From: an uncultured Actinomycetes bacterium
Lineage (GTDB): Bacteria > Actinomycetota > Acidimicrobiia > Acidimicrobiales > Microtrichaceae
NCBI GenBank assembly: GCA_903925745.1
Contig: CAIYGQ010000076.1
Location: 1-49,982, forward strand
Direction of reading: 5' to 3'
Length of the DNA: 49,982 nucleotides
In this document: piece after piece, positions 40,428-48,674 of the stretch
How positions within the stretch are numbered: position 1 is the first letter of the stretch
Layout: the number at the start of each line of letters is the position of its first letter
Made by a program: the position numbers and the translations under genes
Notes under the pieces: model-generated
The model's database searches: none
What the model saw: only the letters and a program-made list of their open reading frames with translations
What the model was told of the DNA's origin: nothing

Positions 40428-42125
40428 TCAGCCCTGCGCGGCGGCGTGACCGTGACGGAGCAGGTGTCCCGGCGGATGTTCGATCGCCTCGGGCCGGTCG
40501 CCGTTCCCGTCGCGGACCACGATGCCGTTCACGACGACGGCGTCGACCCCGATCGGGTCGGTGACGAGCCGCTCGGCCCCACCGGGCAGGTCGGCGACCC
40601 GTCGTGGCGCCGTGGCGCCGACCGTGGCGGGGTCGAACACGACCATGTCCGCCGGCCGGCCGACCGCCAGGACGCCGCGGTCGGTCAGTCCAGCGATCGA
40701 CGCCGGGCGCTGCGTGAGGGCGTGCACCGCCGACTCGAGCGTCAGGGCGCCCTGGTCGCGGACCCAGTGGCCAAGCAGGTGGGTCGACCAGCAGGCATCG
40801 CACAACTGGTCGGCGTGGGCGCCGGCATCGGACAGGGTGACCACGGTCGCCGGGTCGCTGATCAACTCCCGCACCTCGTCGGCCCGGTGGTTCAAGAACG
40901 CGTAGCGGAAGCGGGTCCGGAGCCCGTCCTGGAGCGCCAGGTCGAGTGTCAGGTCGATCGGATCCACGCCGCGCTCCGAGGCCAGGTCGGCGACCAGCCG
41001 TTCCTCCAGGTCCGGGTCCGGGTCGTGGCGCGACACGACGGTCCGCTCCCACCACTCCTCGTTCACGTTCCGGCTGCCGGCGGCGGTGTCGGCCCGGAAC
41101 GACTGTCGGAACCCCGGATCCCGGTAGAGGGACTCCGTCTCGTCGCGGTCGGCGACCATCACCGGGGCGAAGGACGGCAGCATCTCGAACGGGTACGGCT
41201 CGGCGAGGTTGAAGTCGAACATGATCGGTCGGCACGCCACCTGGGGGATGATCCGCCGACCCGACTCCTGCTGCTCCCGGGCCGTCTCCAGGTGGCGTCG
41301 ATGCGAGCCCGGCCCCGCCATGCTCGCGAGCAGCGCGGTCCACGTGATCGTCACGTCGTGTCGGTCCGCGAGCCGGGTGAACTCGTCGTTGAACAGCGAC
41401 CGACCCATGGCGGCCTGGACGAACGGTGCCCCGTGGGCGGCGGCGGTGCCCACGAGCGCGTCGACCTCGTCGAAGGTCGAGAGCCGACTGGGCACCGGGC
41501 GTCCCCCGGCGCCGTGGTGCGTGACCGCGTGGGAGGTGCTGAAGCCGATCGCCCCGGCGTCGACGGCCTCGGCCACGAGTTTCTGCATTCGGGCGACCTC
41601 GTCGCTGGTGGCGGCCCGCTCCGTCGCGTCCGAACCCATGACGTAGAGACGCAGCGGCGTGTGGCCGACGTAGGCGGCGACGTTGACGAGCGTCCCCCGG
41701 TCCTCCAGCAGATCCAGGTACTCGGGGAAGGACTCGAATGGCCAGGACGGGCCGAGTCCGCTGCGGAGCGCCTCGTAGGACATGCCCTCGACCTTCTCCA
41801 GGGTCCGCATGACGATGTCCCGGTGCTCGGGCCGGGTCGGAGCCACCCCGAATCCGCAGCTGCCGATCAACAGGGTCGTGACGCCGTGCCACGGCGAGCA
41901 GCTCAGGGTGGAGTCCCACACGACCTGTGCGTCGTAGTGGGTGTGGATGTCGACGAAGCCGGGGCACACGACCCGGTCTGTGGCGTCGATCGTGGTCGTG
42001 GCTGCCCCGTCGATCCGGCCGACGGCCACCACGACGCCGTCGCGCACGCCGACGTCGGCCCGGACCCCGGGTGCGCCCGTGCCATCCACGACGGTGCCGC
42101 CGGCGATGAGCAGGTCGAGGTCCAC
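40428..42125 (-). CDS. N-acyl-D-amino-acid deacylase-like amidohydrolase
   Basis: A 565-residue composite-domain amidohydrolase. The beta-sandwich opening LLIAGGTVVDGTG, the metal motif DIHTHYDAQ, the metal-bridging Cys in GSCGFG, and the late SDAGAH Asp site are those of D-aminoacylases, and the C-terminal strand segment VADMVVFDP with VVVNGIVVRDG closes the sandwich. It probably hydrolyses an amide or N-acyl bond; true D-aminoacylases are shorter (about 480), so the substrate may differ. It lies 14 bp after the amidohydrolase gene and 7 bp before the ligase in the same operon. Confidence 0.9.
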   Translation of the reverse strand: MDLDLLIAGGTVVDGTGAPGVRADVGVRDGVVVAVGRIDGAATTTIDATDRVVCPGFVDIHTHYDAQVVWDSTLSCSPWHGVTTLLIGSCGFGVAPTRPEHRDIVMRTLEKVEGMSYEALRSGLGPSWPFESFPEYLDLLEDRGTLVNVAAYVGHTPLRLYVMGSDATERAATSDEVARMQKLVAEAVDAGAIGFSTSHAVTHHGAGGRPVPSRLSTFDEVDALVGTAAAHGAPFVQAAMGRSLFNDEFTRLADRHDVTITWTALLASMAGPGSHRRHLETAREQQESGRRIIPQVACRPIMFDFNLAEPYPFEMLPSFAPVMVADRDETESLYRDPGFRQSFRADTAAGSRNVNEEWWERTVVSRHDPDPDLEERLVADLASERGVDPIDLTLDLALQDGLRTRFRYAFLNHRADEVRELISDPATVVTLSDAGAHADQLCDACWSTHLLGHWVRDQGALTLESAVHALTQRPASIAGLTDRGVLAVGRPADMVVFDPATVGATAPRRVADLPGGAERLVTDPIGVDAVVVNGIVVRDGNGDRPEAIEHPPGHLLRHGHAAAQG

Positions 42126-42139
42126 CCGAGGGACCGCCC

Positions 42140-43273
42140 TCAGACCGCAGCGGCCAGCGTGGCCGGCGCGTCCATGCCGAAGAGCTCAACGGCGTTGTCA
42201 CGCAGGATGCGCCGGCGGACCACCGGGTCGACCTGCGAGGTGTGTTCCACGAGCAGCTCCTGGGACAGCGGCCAGGTCGAGTCCGAGTGGGGGAAGTCGT
42301 TGGCCCACATGATGCGGTCGGTGTTCAGCTGGTCCCGGACCCCGAAGGCGGTCCAGTCGTCCTGGAACGTGAACCACACGTTGTCGAACAGGTACTCCGA
42401 CGGTCGACGCCCGAGCTCCGCGGTCCGGTTCCAGAACCGGTGCCGGTTGTAGATGTGGTCCATGCGGTAGGCGTAGTGGGGAACCCAGCCGGCGTCCGAC
42501 TCGACGCAGACGACCTTCAGCTCGGGGAACCGGTCGAACACACCCGAGTAGACCAGCATCCCGACGATGTCCTGGCAGCTGCGGATCACGTTCAGGAGCG
42601 CGTTGATCTTCGGACCTCGGTGTCCCCCGTACGCCGGGTTCGTCAGGATGTGGAAGCACAGGGGCAGCCCGAGTTCCACAGCCGTCGCCCACAGACGGTC
42701 GTAGGAGGGGTCGTCGTAGTCGGCCTCACCGGGCGCACCCGACATCATCACGGCGTGGAAGCCCTGCTCCCTGATCGCAACGAGTTCGTCGGCGCCCTCG
42801 GCGGCGGTGCGCACTGCGGCCAGACCGGCCCCGTAGAGCCGGTCAGGGGCGAACGAACAGTAGTCGGCCAGCCAGCGGTTGTACGCCTCCATGCAGGCCC
42901 GGCGGTAGTCCAGGTCCTGGTGGCCGCACAGGGGCATTCCGACGGTGGCGAAGAGCATCTCCGCGACGACGCCGTCACGTTCCTGGTCGGCGATGCGGTG
43001 CACAGGGTCCCAACCGCTGCGGTGCCAGTCGTCGAAGTCGCGACCGTTGAAGGTCATCTGGTGCGACTCCTCGCCCGCCGCGGCCACCAGGCCCATCGGC
43101 ACCGACATCGAGTCCAGACCCGGGATCACGTAGACGTCCCCGCGCTGGTCGTCGTGGACGATGTGGGGTGCCCGATCCCGGTAGGCGGGGTCGATGTAGC
43201 GGTCGTAGCAGTCGGGTGGCTCGGTGACGTGCGAGTCGGCCGACACGAGTCCGTAGTCGAACGCTGTGGACAC
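42140..43273 (-). CDS. amidohydrolase 2 (ACMSD-like) family metal-dependent hydrolase
   Basis: A 377-residue TIM-barrel protein, first gene of the five-gene operon. It starts STAFDYGLVSADSHVTEP, with FHILTNPAYGGHRG in the middle, VVCVESDAGWVPHYAYR, and the late metal Asp region MWANDFPHSDSTWP. As in the paralogue at 12983, the N-terminal HxH is reduced to a single His (DSH). Relatives include decarboxylases and hydrolases of hydroxylated aromatic acids. GTG 43273 has AGGGGGGA about 5 nt upstream, and TAGATT at 43327-43332 (minus strand) is a likely -10. Confidence 0.88.
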   Translation of the reverse strand: MSTAFDYGLVSADSHVTEPPDCYDRYIDPAYRDRAPHIVHDDQRGDVYVIPGLDSMSVPMGLVAAAGEESHQMTFNGRDFDDWHRSGWDPVHRIADQERDGVVAEMLFATVGMPLCGHQDLDYRRACMEAYNRWLADYCSFAPDRLYGAGLAAVRTAAEGADELVAIREQGFHAVMMSGAPGEADYDDPSYDRLWATAVELGLPLCFHILTNPAYGGHRGPKINALLNVIRSCQDIVGMLVYSGVFDRFPELKVVCVESDAGWVPHYAYRMDHIYNRHRFWNRTAELGRRPSEYLFDNVWFTFQDDWTAFGVRDQLNTDRIMWANDFPHSDSTWPLSQELLVEHTSQVDPVVRRRILRDNAVELFGMDAPATLAAAV

Positions 43274-43326
43274 TCGTTCCCCCCTCGCGGTCGGCGCCGA
43301 TCCCCGTCGGCGGCCAGTGACGGCCG

Positions 43327-43332
43327 AATCTA
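43327..43332 (-). promoter_or_regulatory. -10 element for the five-gene BKACE operon
   Basis: Minus-strand TAGATT, about 54 nt before the GTG at 43273, giving a leader that holds the AGGGGGGA ribosome binding site. No -35 is evident. Confidence 0.45.
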
Positions 43333-43374
43333 GCAACGGCCACGTCCGAGACACCCCGTCGTCCGCAGGCCGGG

Positions 43375-44118
43375 TCAGTGCTCGAGCAGTTCCCCGCCGT
43401 CGATGGTCGTCACCGTGCCGGTGATGAACGCCGCGTCCTCCGACACCAGGAACGACACGAGCGCTGCGACCTCGTCGGGACGCCCGACCCGGCCGAGCGG
43501 GTTCACGCGGACCCCGTGACGCTCGGCCCACTCCAGGATCGGCTCGACCATCACCGTGTCGACCTTCCCCGGGGCGACGCCGACGACCCGGATCCGGTCG
43601 CGGGCCCACTCGAGCGCCAGTGTCCGCGTCAGCATCGTCAGCGCGGCCTTGGTGGCGTTGTACGCGCTGAATCCCACCGACGGGTACGCGGCGGCCGTAC
43701 TGGTCACGTTGACGACCACCCCACCGTCGCCCGTGGCGAGGATGGCGTCGTGCGCCCGGTTGGCCAGCCACCACGGGCCGGTCAGGTTGACGTCGAGGGC
43801 TGCGGTCCAGTCCTCCACGCTCATCCGTTCGGAGCGGGTGGCGGTCGGGAGGATCCCGGCGTTGTTCACCAGGGCGTCGAGCCGGCCGAAGTGGTCGACG
43901 GTGGTCGTGACCAGCCGGTCCAGGTCGTCGATGCGCCGCAGGTCGGTGGGCACGGCGATCGCGTGGGTCGCTCCGCCCAGCTCGGTGGCCAGTTGGTCGA
44001 GCTCCGACGCCGAGCGGGCCGCCAGCGCCACCCGGAACCCGTCGTCACGCAGTCGGTGCGCGACTGCGGCTCCGATGCCCCGGCTGGCCCCCGTGATGAT
44101 CACGACCCGACCGTCCAT
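43375..44118 (-). CDS. short-chain dehydrogenase/reductase
   Basis: A 247-residue classical SDR with TGASRGIG, the NNAG motif (LVNNAGILP), the catalytic Ser (VNVTSTAAAYP), and YNATK. The family's C-terminal ITGTVTTIDGG is present. The length is the standard one for FabG-like enzymes; the Arg after beta-2 (LAARSASEL) favours NADPH. ATG 44118 has a weak CACAAT -10 six nt upstream, so it may be leaderless. It lies upstream of, and in the same direction as, the five-gene operon but with a 101-bp gap and separate promoters. Confidence 0.93.
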   Translation of the reverse strand: MDGRVVIITGASRGIGAAVAHRLRDDGFRVALAARSASELDQLATELGGATHAIAVPTDLRRIDDLDRLVTTTVDHFGRLDALVNNAGILPTATRSERMSVEDWTAALDVNLTGPWWLANRAHDAILATGDGGVVVNVTSTAAAYPSVGFSAYNATKAALTMLTRTLALEWARDRIRVVGVAPGKVDTVMVEPILEWAERHGVRVNPLGRVGRPDEVAALVSFLVSEDAAFITGTVTTIDGGELLEH

Positions 44119-44183
44119 CGCCAGATTGTGGCCGCATCCGGGTCGCCGTGCGATCCGGGCGGGCGGTACCCGTCGGCGCGGGC

Positions 44184-44867
44184 TCAGCCGGTCGTCGTCC
44201 CGCCCCGGTCGTCGAGTTGATCCGGATCCTCGAGGTCCACCGCCTCGACCTCGCCGAGCACCTCGCGTCCCGGGCGACGCTGCACCCTCCACCAGAGCAG
44301 CAGCAGACCCACCACCAGTCCGATCGCGGCGATGACGCTCAGCGTGCCGACCACGTCGGCGGCCTGCTCGTAGGCCGCGCCGAGCGCCCACCCGGCACCG
44401 ATCAGCGCAGCGTTCCAGATCAGCGACCCGACCGTCGTGTACAGCAGGAACTGGCCACGTCCCATGCGGGTCGTTCCCGCTGGGACCGAGACGACGCTCC
44501 GGGCGAGCGGGATCATCCGGGCGACCAGCACCACCTTGGTTCCGTGTCGGTCCATCCAGTCGTCGGCCCGGTCGAGCTTGTCGGTGTCGACCCGCAGCAC
44601 CCGGCCGTAGCGGAGGACGAGCGGTCGCCCCCCGTACCGGCCGGCCTCGTAGAGCACGATGGCGCCGAGCACCGAGCCGAGCGTCGCTGCGGCCAGCGCC
44701 ACGAACGGGTTGAGCACGCCCTGTTCGACCAGGAAGCCGGCCAGGGGGAGCACCAGCTCCGAGGGGATCGGCGGGAAGACGTTCTCGAGGAACATCACGA
44801 ACGTCAGGACCAGCGGCCCGCCGCTCTCGACCGCGTCCTCGACCCAACCGGTCATGGCGAGCATCAC
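44184..44867 (-). CDS. DedA family membrane protein
   Basis: A 227-residue DedA/SNARE-associated protein, a family of undecaprenyl-phosphate and lipid flippases. Seen are the FLENVFPPIPSELVLPLAG re-entrant motif, GSVLGAIVLYEAGRYGG, RMIPLARSVVSVPAG with the conserved Arg/Pro, and several membrane helices. Its C-terminal tail is acidic (EVEAVDLEDPDQLDD). I start at GTG 44867 rather than 44876, because a minus-strand TACAGT (complement of 44875-44880) ends 7 nt before 44867 and overlaps the longer start. The PhyH gene diverges from it. Confidence 0.92.
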   Translation of the reverse strand: MMLAMTGWVEDAVESGGPLVLTFVMFLENVFPPIPSELVLPLAGFLVEQGVLNPFVALAAATLGSVLGAIVLYEAGRYGGRPLVLRYGRVLRVDTDKLDRADDWMDRHGTKVVLVARMIPLARSVVSVPAGTTRMGRGQFLLYTTVGSLIWNAALIGAGWALGAAYEQAADVVGTLSVIAAIGLVVGLLLLWWRVQRRPGREVLGEVEAVDLEDPDQLDDRGGTTTG

Positions 44868-44874
44868 ATCCGAC

Positions 44875-44880
44875 ACTGTA
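44875..44880 (-). promoter_or_regulatory. -10 element for leaderless dedA-like gene
   Basis: Minus-strand TACAGT, 7 nt before GTG 44867. It overlaps the alternative upstream GTG (44876), arguing against that start. Confidence 0.55.
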
Positions 44881-44908
44881 AACGGGTTTCCGCTGACGTC
44901 GGTATCGC

Positions 44909-44935
44909 CGGTCCGGCCCGGGTCGTTCCGGACCG
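44909..44935. promoter_or_regulatory. 8-bp inverted repeat between dedA and PhyH genes
   Basis: CGGTCCGG (44909-44916) and CCGGACCG (44928-44935), perfect arms with an 11-bp spacer, between the two divergent promoters. Either an operator or a chance GC-rich repeat. Confidence 0.35.
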
Positions 44936-44967
44936 CCGCCGGGCCGCCCGTTCACCGGCGGACCTCC

Positions 44968-44973
44968 TAGCGT
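44968..44973 (+). promoter_or_regulatory. -10 element for PhyH gene
   Basis: TAGCGT, giving a leader of about 20 nt that contains GAGGGGAG 5 nt before the ATG at 45001. Confidence 0.5.
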
Positions 44974-45000
44974 GGGTCCGGGTCCGACGAGGGGAGCACG

Positions 45001-45813
45001 ATGACGATCGAAGGGGACGAGCTGCAGGCGCACCTCGACCGGATCGCCGACACCGGCTCGACAGTCGTCCGCGGTGTCCTGGACGACGCCGGGTGCGACG
45101 AACTGCTCGCCGATCTGGCCCGTATCGAGGCGGAGCTCGACGTCCGGCCGGCCGACAACGGATTCGAGGGTCGGTCGACGCTGCGGGCCTACAACCTGCT
45201 GCGCCACGGCCCGCTGTGGGAGCGGATCCCTGTCCACCCCCGGGTGCTCCCGATCGTCGAAGGGGTGCTCGACTCGGGGTGCCTGGTGTCGAGCCTCAGT
45301 TCCATCCGGATCCATCCCGGTGAGACGGCACAGCCGATCCACGCCGACGACCAGCTGTTCCCCCTCACGCCGCCGCACCCGCCGGTGGTCTGCAACACCA
45401 TGTGGGCCCTCACCCCGTTCACCGATGCCAACGGTGCGACCCGACTCGTCCCCGGCTCGCACCTCCGCGGCAAGCCGGTGTTCGGGGGCGACTACGACTC
45501 GGTGCCGGCCGAGATGGACCGCGGTGACGTGCTGGTGTGGCACGGCAGCCTGTGGCACGGGGGCGGCGCCAACACGACCGAGGCGGACCGGGTCGGGATC
45601 GCCATGAACTACTGCGCCGGCTGGGTGCGCCAGCAGGAGAACCAGCAGTTGGGGCTGGACCCGACGCTGGTGGCGTCGTTCGAGCCCCGACTGCGTGAGC
45701 TCGTCGGCTACGGCGTCTACCAGGGCCTGATCGGACACATCGAGAAGGAGTCCCCGGAGCAGCGACTCCTGGATGTCGACGACTCCGCCGGGATGCTCTG
45801 GGACCACGCCTGA
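45001..45813 (+). CDS. phytanoyl-CoA dioxygenase (PhyH) family protein
   Basis: A 270-residue Fe(II)/2-oxoglutarate dioxygenase of the PhyH family. The iron ligands are His114-x-Asp116 (IHADD) and His186 (SLWHGGGAN), with Arg197 (EADRVGIAMNY) placed to bind 2-oxoglutarate. It hydroxylates a small substrate; PhyH relatives act on fatty acyl-CoA, ectoine and many natural products. ATG 45001 has GAGGGGAG at a good distance. A P450 and a sulfatase follow on the same strand but behind separate promoters. Confidence 0.9.
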   Translation: MTIEGDELQAHLDRIADTGSTVVRGVLDDAGCDELLADLARIEAELDVRPADNGFEGRSTLRAYNLLRHGPLWERIPVHPRVLPIVEGVLDSGCLVSSLSSIRIHPGETAQPIHADDQLFPLTPPHPPVVCNTMWALTPFTDANGATRLVPGSHLRGKPVFGGDYDSVPAEMDRGDVLVWHGSLWHGGGANTTEADRVGIAMNYCAGWVRQQENQQLGLDPTLVASFEPRLRELVGYGVYQGLIGHIEKESPEQRLLDVDDSAGMLWDHA

Positions 45814-45843
45814 TCCGGCCGGGGCTCCGCAGTGGTCCCCTGC

Positions 45844-45849
45844 TACGTT
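45844..45849 (+). promoter_or_regulatory. -10 element for P450 leader transcript
   Basis: TACGTT ends 7 nt before GTG 45857, the start of the 14-residue leader frame. Confidence 0.6.
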
Positions 45850-45856
45850 CCGGCCC

Positions 45857-45901
45857 GTGCCAAGCAGCTCCGTCCGGTCGGCTGGACCCGGAGAGGTCTG
45901 A
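45857..45901 (+). CDS. putative leaderless leader peptide upstream of P450 (14 aa)
   Basis: GTG at the leaderless position opens MPSSSVRSAGPGEV and ends with TGA at 45899-45901, just three bases before the P450 GTG at 45905. The peptide's own codons GGAGAGG serve as the P450's Shine-Dalgarno. Tight spacing suggests that ribosomes finishing the leader reinitiate on the P450. The peptide has four Ser and two Gly but no obvious attenuation codon run. Confidence 0.5.
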   Translation: MPSSSVRSAGPGEV

Positions 45902-45904
45902 CCC

Positions 45905-47233
45905 GTGGAGACGACAGGCGCCGTGCTCCCGCGGCCGCCGCTGGTCAGGTCCGTCCCGGTCGTGGGTCCCGTCCGCCCGTTCCTCGGTGACGTGCTCCCG
46001 TTCCTCAACGAGACGCGAGCGGCGTACGGCGACGCATTCCGGCTCCGCATGGTGAACCTGGAGCTGACCTGCCTGATGGGACAGGACGCGATCGCCCTGC
46101 TGCAGGCCGACACGGGCCTGCGCACCAGTACCTCCATGCACGTGCTCGACGAGGAGATGCAGAGCCACCTCCCGAGCATGATCGACGGACCCAACCGGCA
46201 GGCGATCCGCAGGTCGCACCACCAGTTCATGAACCACAGTCTCGAGTCGACCCGCCGGGCCGACATCCAGGACTGGCTCGACGAGCACACGGCACGGTGG
46301 CAGCCCGGCGTTCGACTCGACGTGCTCAGCGAGGCGCAGACGCAGACCGTCGACGTGCTCTCACGGCTGTTGAACGGCGAGCCCTTCCCGTTCTCCAAGC
46401 GCGAGCTGGGACTCGTGGTGCACACGATGATCTGGGCGACCTTCGGGCACGCGCCCCGGGCGGTGTTGCGCAACCCGGCCTACCGGTCGGTGCAGCGTCG
46501 CATGCGGGCGCACCTGCTCGACCTGGTGGCGAAGATCCGATCCGACCCCGAGCGGGTGGCGTCGACGCTGGTCGGGCACTACCTCAGCTTCCCGCCGCCG
46601 CCCGAGTTGGGCGAGTGGACCGACGCCGACCTGGTGTCGGTGCCCTACGGCGCGTACCTGGCCGGGTTCGACACGGTGGCCTCTGCCGCCTCGTTCCTGC
46701 TGTACCGGTTGCTGTCCAACCCGGACGCGCTCGCGCGGGTGCGCGCCGAGCACGACGAGCTCTCCGACGACGCAGCCGGACCGGTGGACCCGGCCGCGCA
46801 GAAGTTCCTGCGCGCCGCGTTCACGGAGACGGTACGGCTGAACCCACCCGGATCGGTGGTGCTGCGGTTCGTCGAACGGGACCTGGAGTTCGCCGGCTAC
46901 CGCCTCCGCACCGGTGACGAGGTGCTCGTCGTGATCGCCAGCGACCACCTGGATCCACAGGTCTTCGACGATCCCCAGCGGTTCGACCCCGAGCGGTTCC
47001 TGCGCCCCGGTGCCGCCGACCTGAAGCGTCGGGTCCTGCCGTTCGGCAGCGGAATCCACCGCTGCACGGGCGCAGCCCTCGGCGAACTCATCGCCGTCGA
47101 GATGGTGTCGAACTGGGTCAACCGCTTCGACCTGGAGCTCGACCTGGGTCGGCGCGGCCTGCGAGCGACGGCTCGGCCGTTCACCCAGCCGAGCGGCCTG
47201 CGGGCCCGGGTGGTGGCTCGCCGCACCGACTGA
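45905..47233 (+). CDS. cytochrome P450
   Basis: A 442-residue soluble bacterial P450. The I-helix oxygen-binding motif AGFDTVASA, the K-helix ETVR, the PERF-type segment FDPERFL, and the heme loop FGSGIHRCTG with the Cys ligand are all intact. There is no N-terminal membrane anchor. It needs a ferredoxin and reductase, which are not encoded in the window. The N-terminal PRPPLVRSVPVVGPVRPFLGDVLPFL is proline-rich as in CYP51/CYP120-like enzymes; I cannot assign a family. The substrate is unknown. Confidence 0.94.
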   Translation: METTGAVLPRPPLVRSVPVVGPVRPFLGDVLPFLNETRAAYGDAFRLRMVNLELTCLMGQDAIALLQADTGLRTSTSMHVLDEEMQSHLPSMIDGPNRQAIRRSHHQFMNHSLESTRRADIQDWLDEHTARWQPGVRLDVLSEAQTQTVDVLSRLLNGEPFPFSKRELGLVVHTMIWATFGHAPRAVLRNPAYRSVQRRMRAHLLDLVAKIRSDPERVASTLVGHYLSFPPPPELGEWTDADLVSVPYGAYLAGFDTVASAASFLLYRLLSNPDALARVRAEHDELSDDAAGPVDPAAQKFLRAAFTETVRLNPPGSVVLRFVERDLEFAGYRLRTGDEVLVVIASDHLDPQVFDDPQRFDPERFLRPGAADLKRRVLPFGSGIHRCTGAALGELIAVEMVSNWVNRFDLELDLGRRGLRATARPFTQPSGLRARVVARRTD

Positions 47234-47294
47234 GCGGATCGGCATCGTCGGGAGGACGCCGGATGTCGACCCGGGTGGTGGTCCCCTGCCGACG

Positions 47295-47300
47295 TACGGT
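47295..47300 (+). promoter_or_regulatory. -10 element for leaderless sulfatase gene
   Basis: TACGGT ends 6 nt before GTG 47307. It favours 47307 over the alternative GTG at 47301, which abuts the hexamer. Confidence 0.55.
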
Positions 47301-47306
47301 GTGGAC

Positions 47307-48641
47307 GTGCAGCCGAACGTGCTGGTCGTGCTCACCGACCAGCAGCGCCCCGATTCGTGCGGTGTGTTCGGCCAGCGGCTCGACGTGACCCCGGTCCTCG
47401 ACGAGCTCGCCGGCACCGGCGTCGCGTTCGACCACGCCCTCACCGTCCAGCCGGTGTGCGGACCGGCCCGGGCCGCGTTGCAGACCGGTCGCTACCCGAC
47501 CGAGGTCGGTTGCTGGCGAAACGGGCTGTCGCTGCCGCGCGGGGTTCCGACGCTCGCCGACCGGCTCGCCGAGCTGGGTTACTGGACGGGTTACGTCGGC
47601 AAGTGGCATTTGGCGTCGGACCGCGGCCCCGGACGACCGCGTGGTCGCGTCAGCGCCCGGTTCGAACGCCGGCCCGTCCCGCCCGACCGTCGCGGTGGCT
47701 ACCGCGACGCGTGGGCGGCAGCGGACGCGCTCGAGCACACGTCCGGCCCGATGGGCGGCCATGTGTTCGACGAGCAGGGTCGCCGTGTTCCGCTCACCGG
47801 CTACCGGGTCGACGCCGTCACCGACCTGGCGATCGACCGGCTCCGCAGGGTGGACGACCGGCCCTTCCTGCTCTGGGTGTCGTACCTGGAGCCACACCAC
47901 CAGAACAACCGGTTGCGGGTCGTCGGCCCACCCGGCGAGGCCGCACGGTTCAGGGACTTCGACCGGCCCGGCGACCTGCCGGCGTGGCGCGGCGACTGGC
48001 GCTGGAACTACCCCGAGTACCTGGCCGCATGTGCCTCGATCGACCGGAACCTGGGCCGGCTCCTGGAGGAGCTCCGGAGCTCGGGTCGACTCGCAGACAC
48101 GATCGTGGTCTTCACGAGCGACCACGGGACGCACTTCCGCACCCGGAACGCCGAGTACAAGCGCAGTCCGCACGACGCCTCGATCCGGGTGCCGTTGGTG
48201 GTTGCGGGACCCGGGTTCCGGGGTGGCCTCCGGCGTGATGACCTGGTGAGCCACCTGGACCTGCTGCCCACGCTGGTCGCCGCCGCCGGCGGGTCCGATC
48301 CGGCCCTCGACGGTCGACCGCTGCAGGCGCCGGGAGACCGGGACGACGTGCTGGTCCAGATCAGCGAGTCGATGATCGGCCGGGCGCTGCGGACGCGTAC
48401 CCACACGATCGGAGTGGCGGCAGCGACCCGTCGTCCGCTCGACGGACACCGTCATCCGGCGGCGGCGTCCTACCGGGTGACGCACCTCTACGACAACGTC
48501 ACCGACCCCCGACAACAGCGCAACCTGGCGCGGGACCCGGCGCACGCAGGAGTTCGCCGTGAGCTCGCCACCCGACTCCGCGATCGGATCCGGGACGTCG
48601 AGGGGTCCGAGGTCACGATCGACTTCGCCGCAGGCCCGTGA
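47307..48641 (+). CDS. sulfatase (formylglycine-dependent)
   Basis: A 444-residue type I sulfatase. The modification motif VCGPARAALQTGRYP has Cys51-x-Pro-x-Arg55, where Cys would become formylglycine. The metal-binding N-terminus LVVLTDQQRPD, GKWHLA and the second metal site TSDHGTHF are intact. There is no signal peptide, so the enzyme is cytoplasmic. Substrate is likely a small sulfate ester. It needs a formylglycine-generating enzyme, which is not in the window. The GTG at 47307 follows a TACGGT -10. Confidence 0.93.
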   Translation: MQPNVLVVLTDQQRPDSCGVFGQRLDVTPVLDELAGTGVAFDHALTVQPVCGPARAALQTGRYPTEVGCWRNGLSLPRGVPTLADRLAELGYWTGYVGKWHLASDRGPGRPRGRVSARFERRPVPPDRRGGYRDAWAAADALEHTSGPMGGHVFDEQGRRVPLTGYRVDAVTDLAIDRLRRVDDRPFLLWVSYLEPHHQNNRLRVVGPPGEAARFRDFDRPGDLPAWRGDWRWNYPEYLAACASIDRNLGRLLEELRSSGRLADTIVVFTSDHGTHFRTRNAEYKRSPHDASIRVPLVVAGPGFRGGLRRDDLVSHLDLLPTLVAAAGGSDPALDGRPLQAPGDRDDVLVQISESMIGRALRTRTHTIGVAAATRRPLDGHRHPAAASYRVTHLYDNVTDPRQQRNLARDPAHAGVRRELATRLRDRIRDVEGSEVTIDFAAGP

Positions 48642-48674
48642 GCTCGGCGGAGCAGGGTTCCGCCGGAGCGCTGC

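Noticed and set aside
43375-46473. Very long minus-strand open frame of about 1030 codons
   Set aside because: Only the first part (to 44118) is the SDR; the rest runs antisense or out of frame through dedA, PhyH and P450 genes and lacks family motifs. Long antisense frames are common at this GC content.
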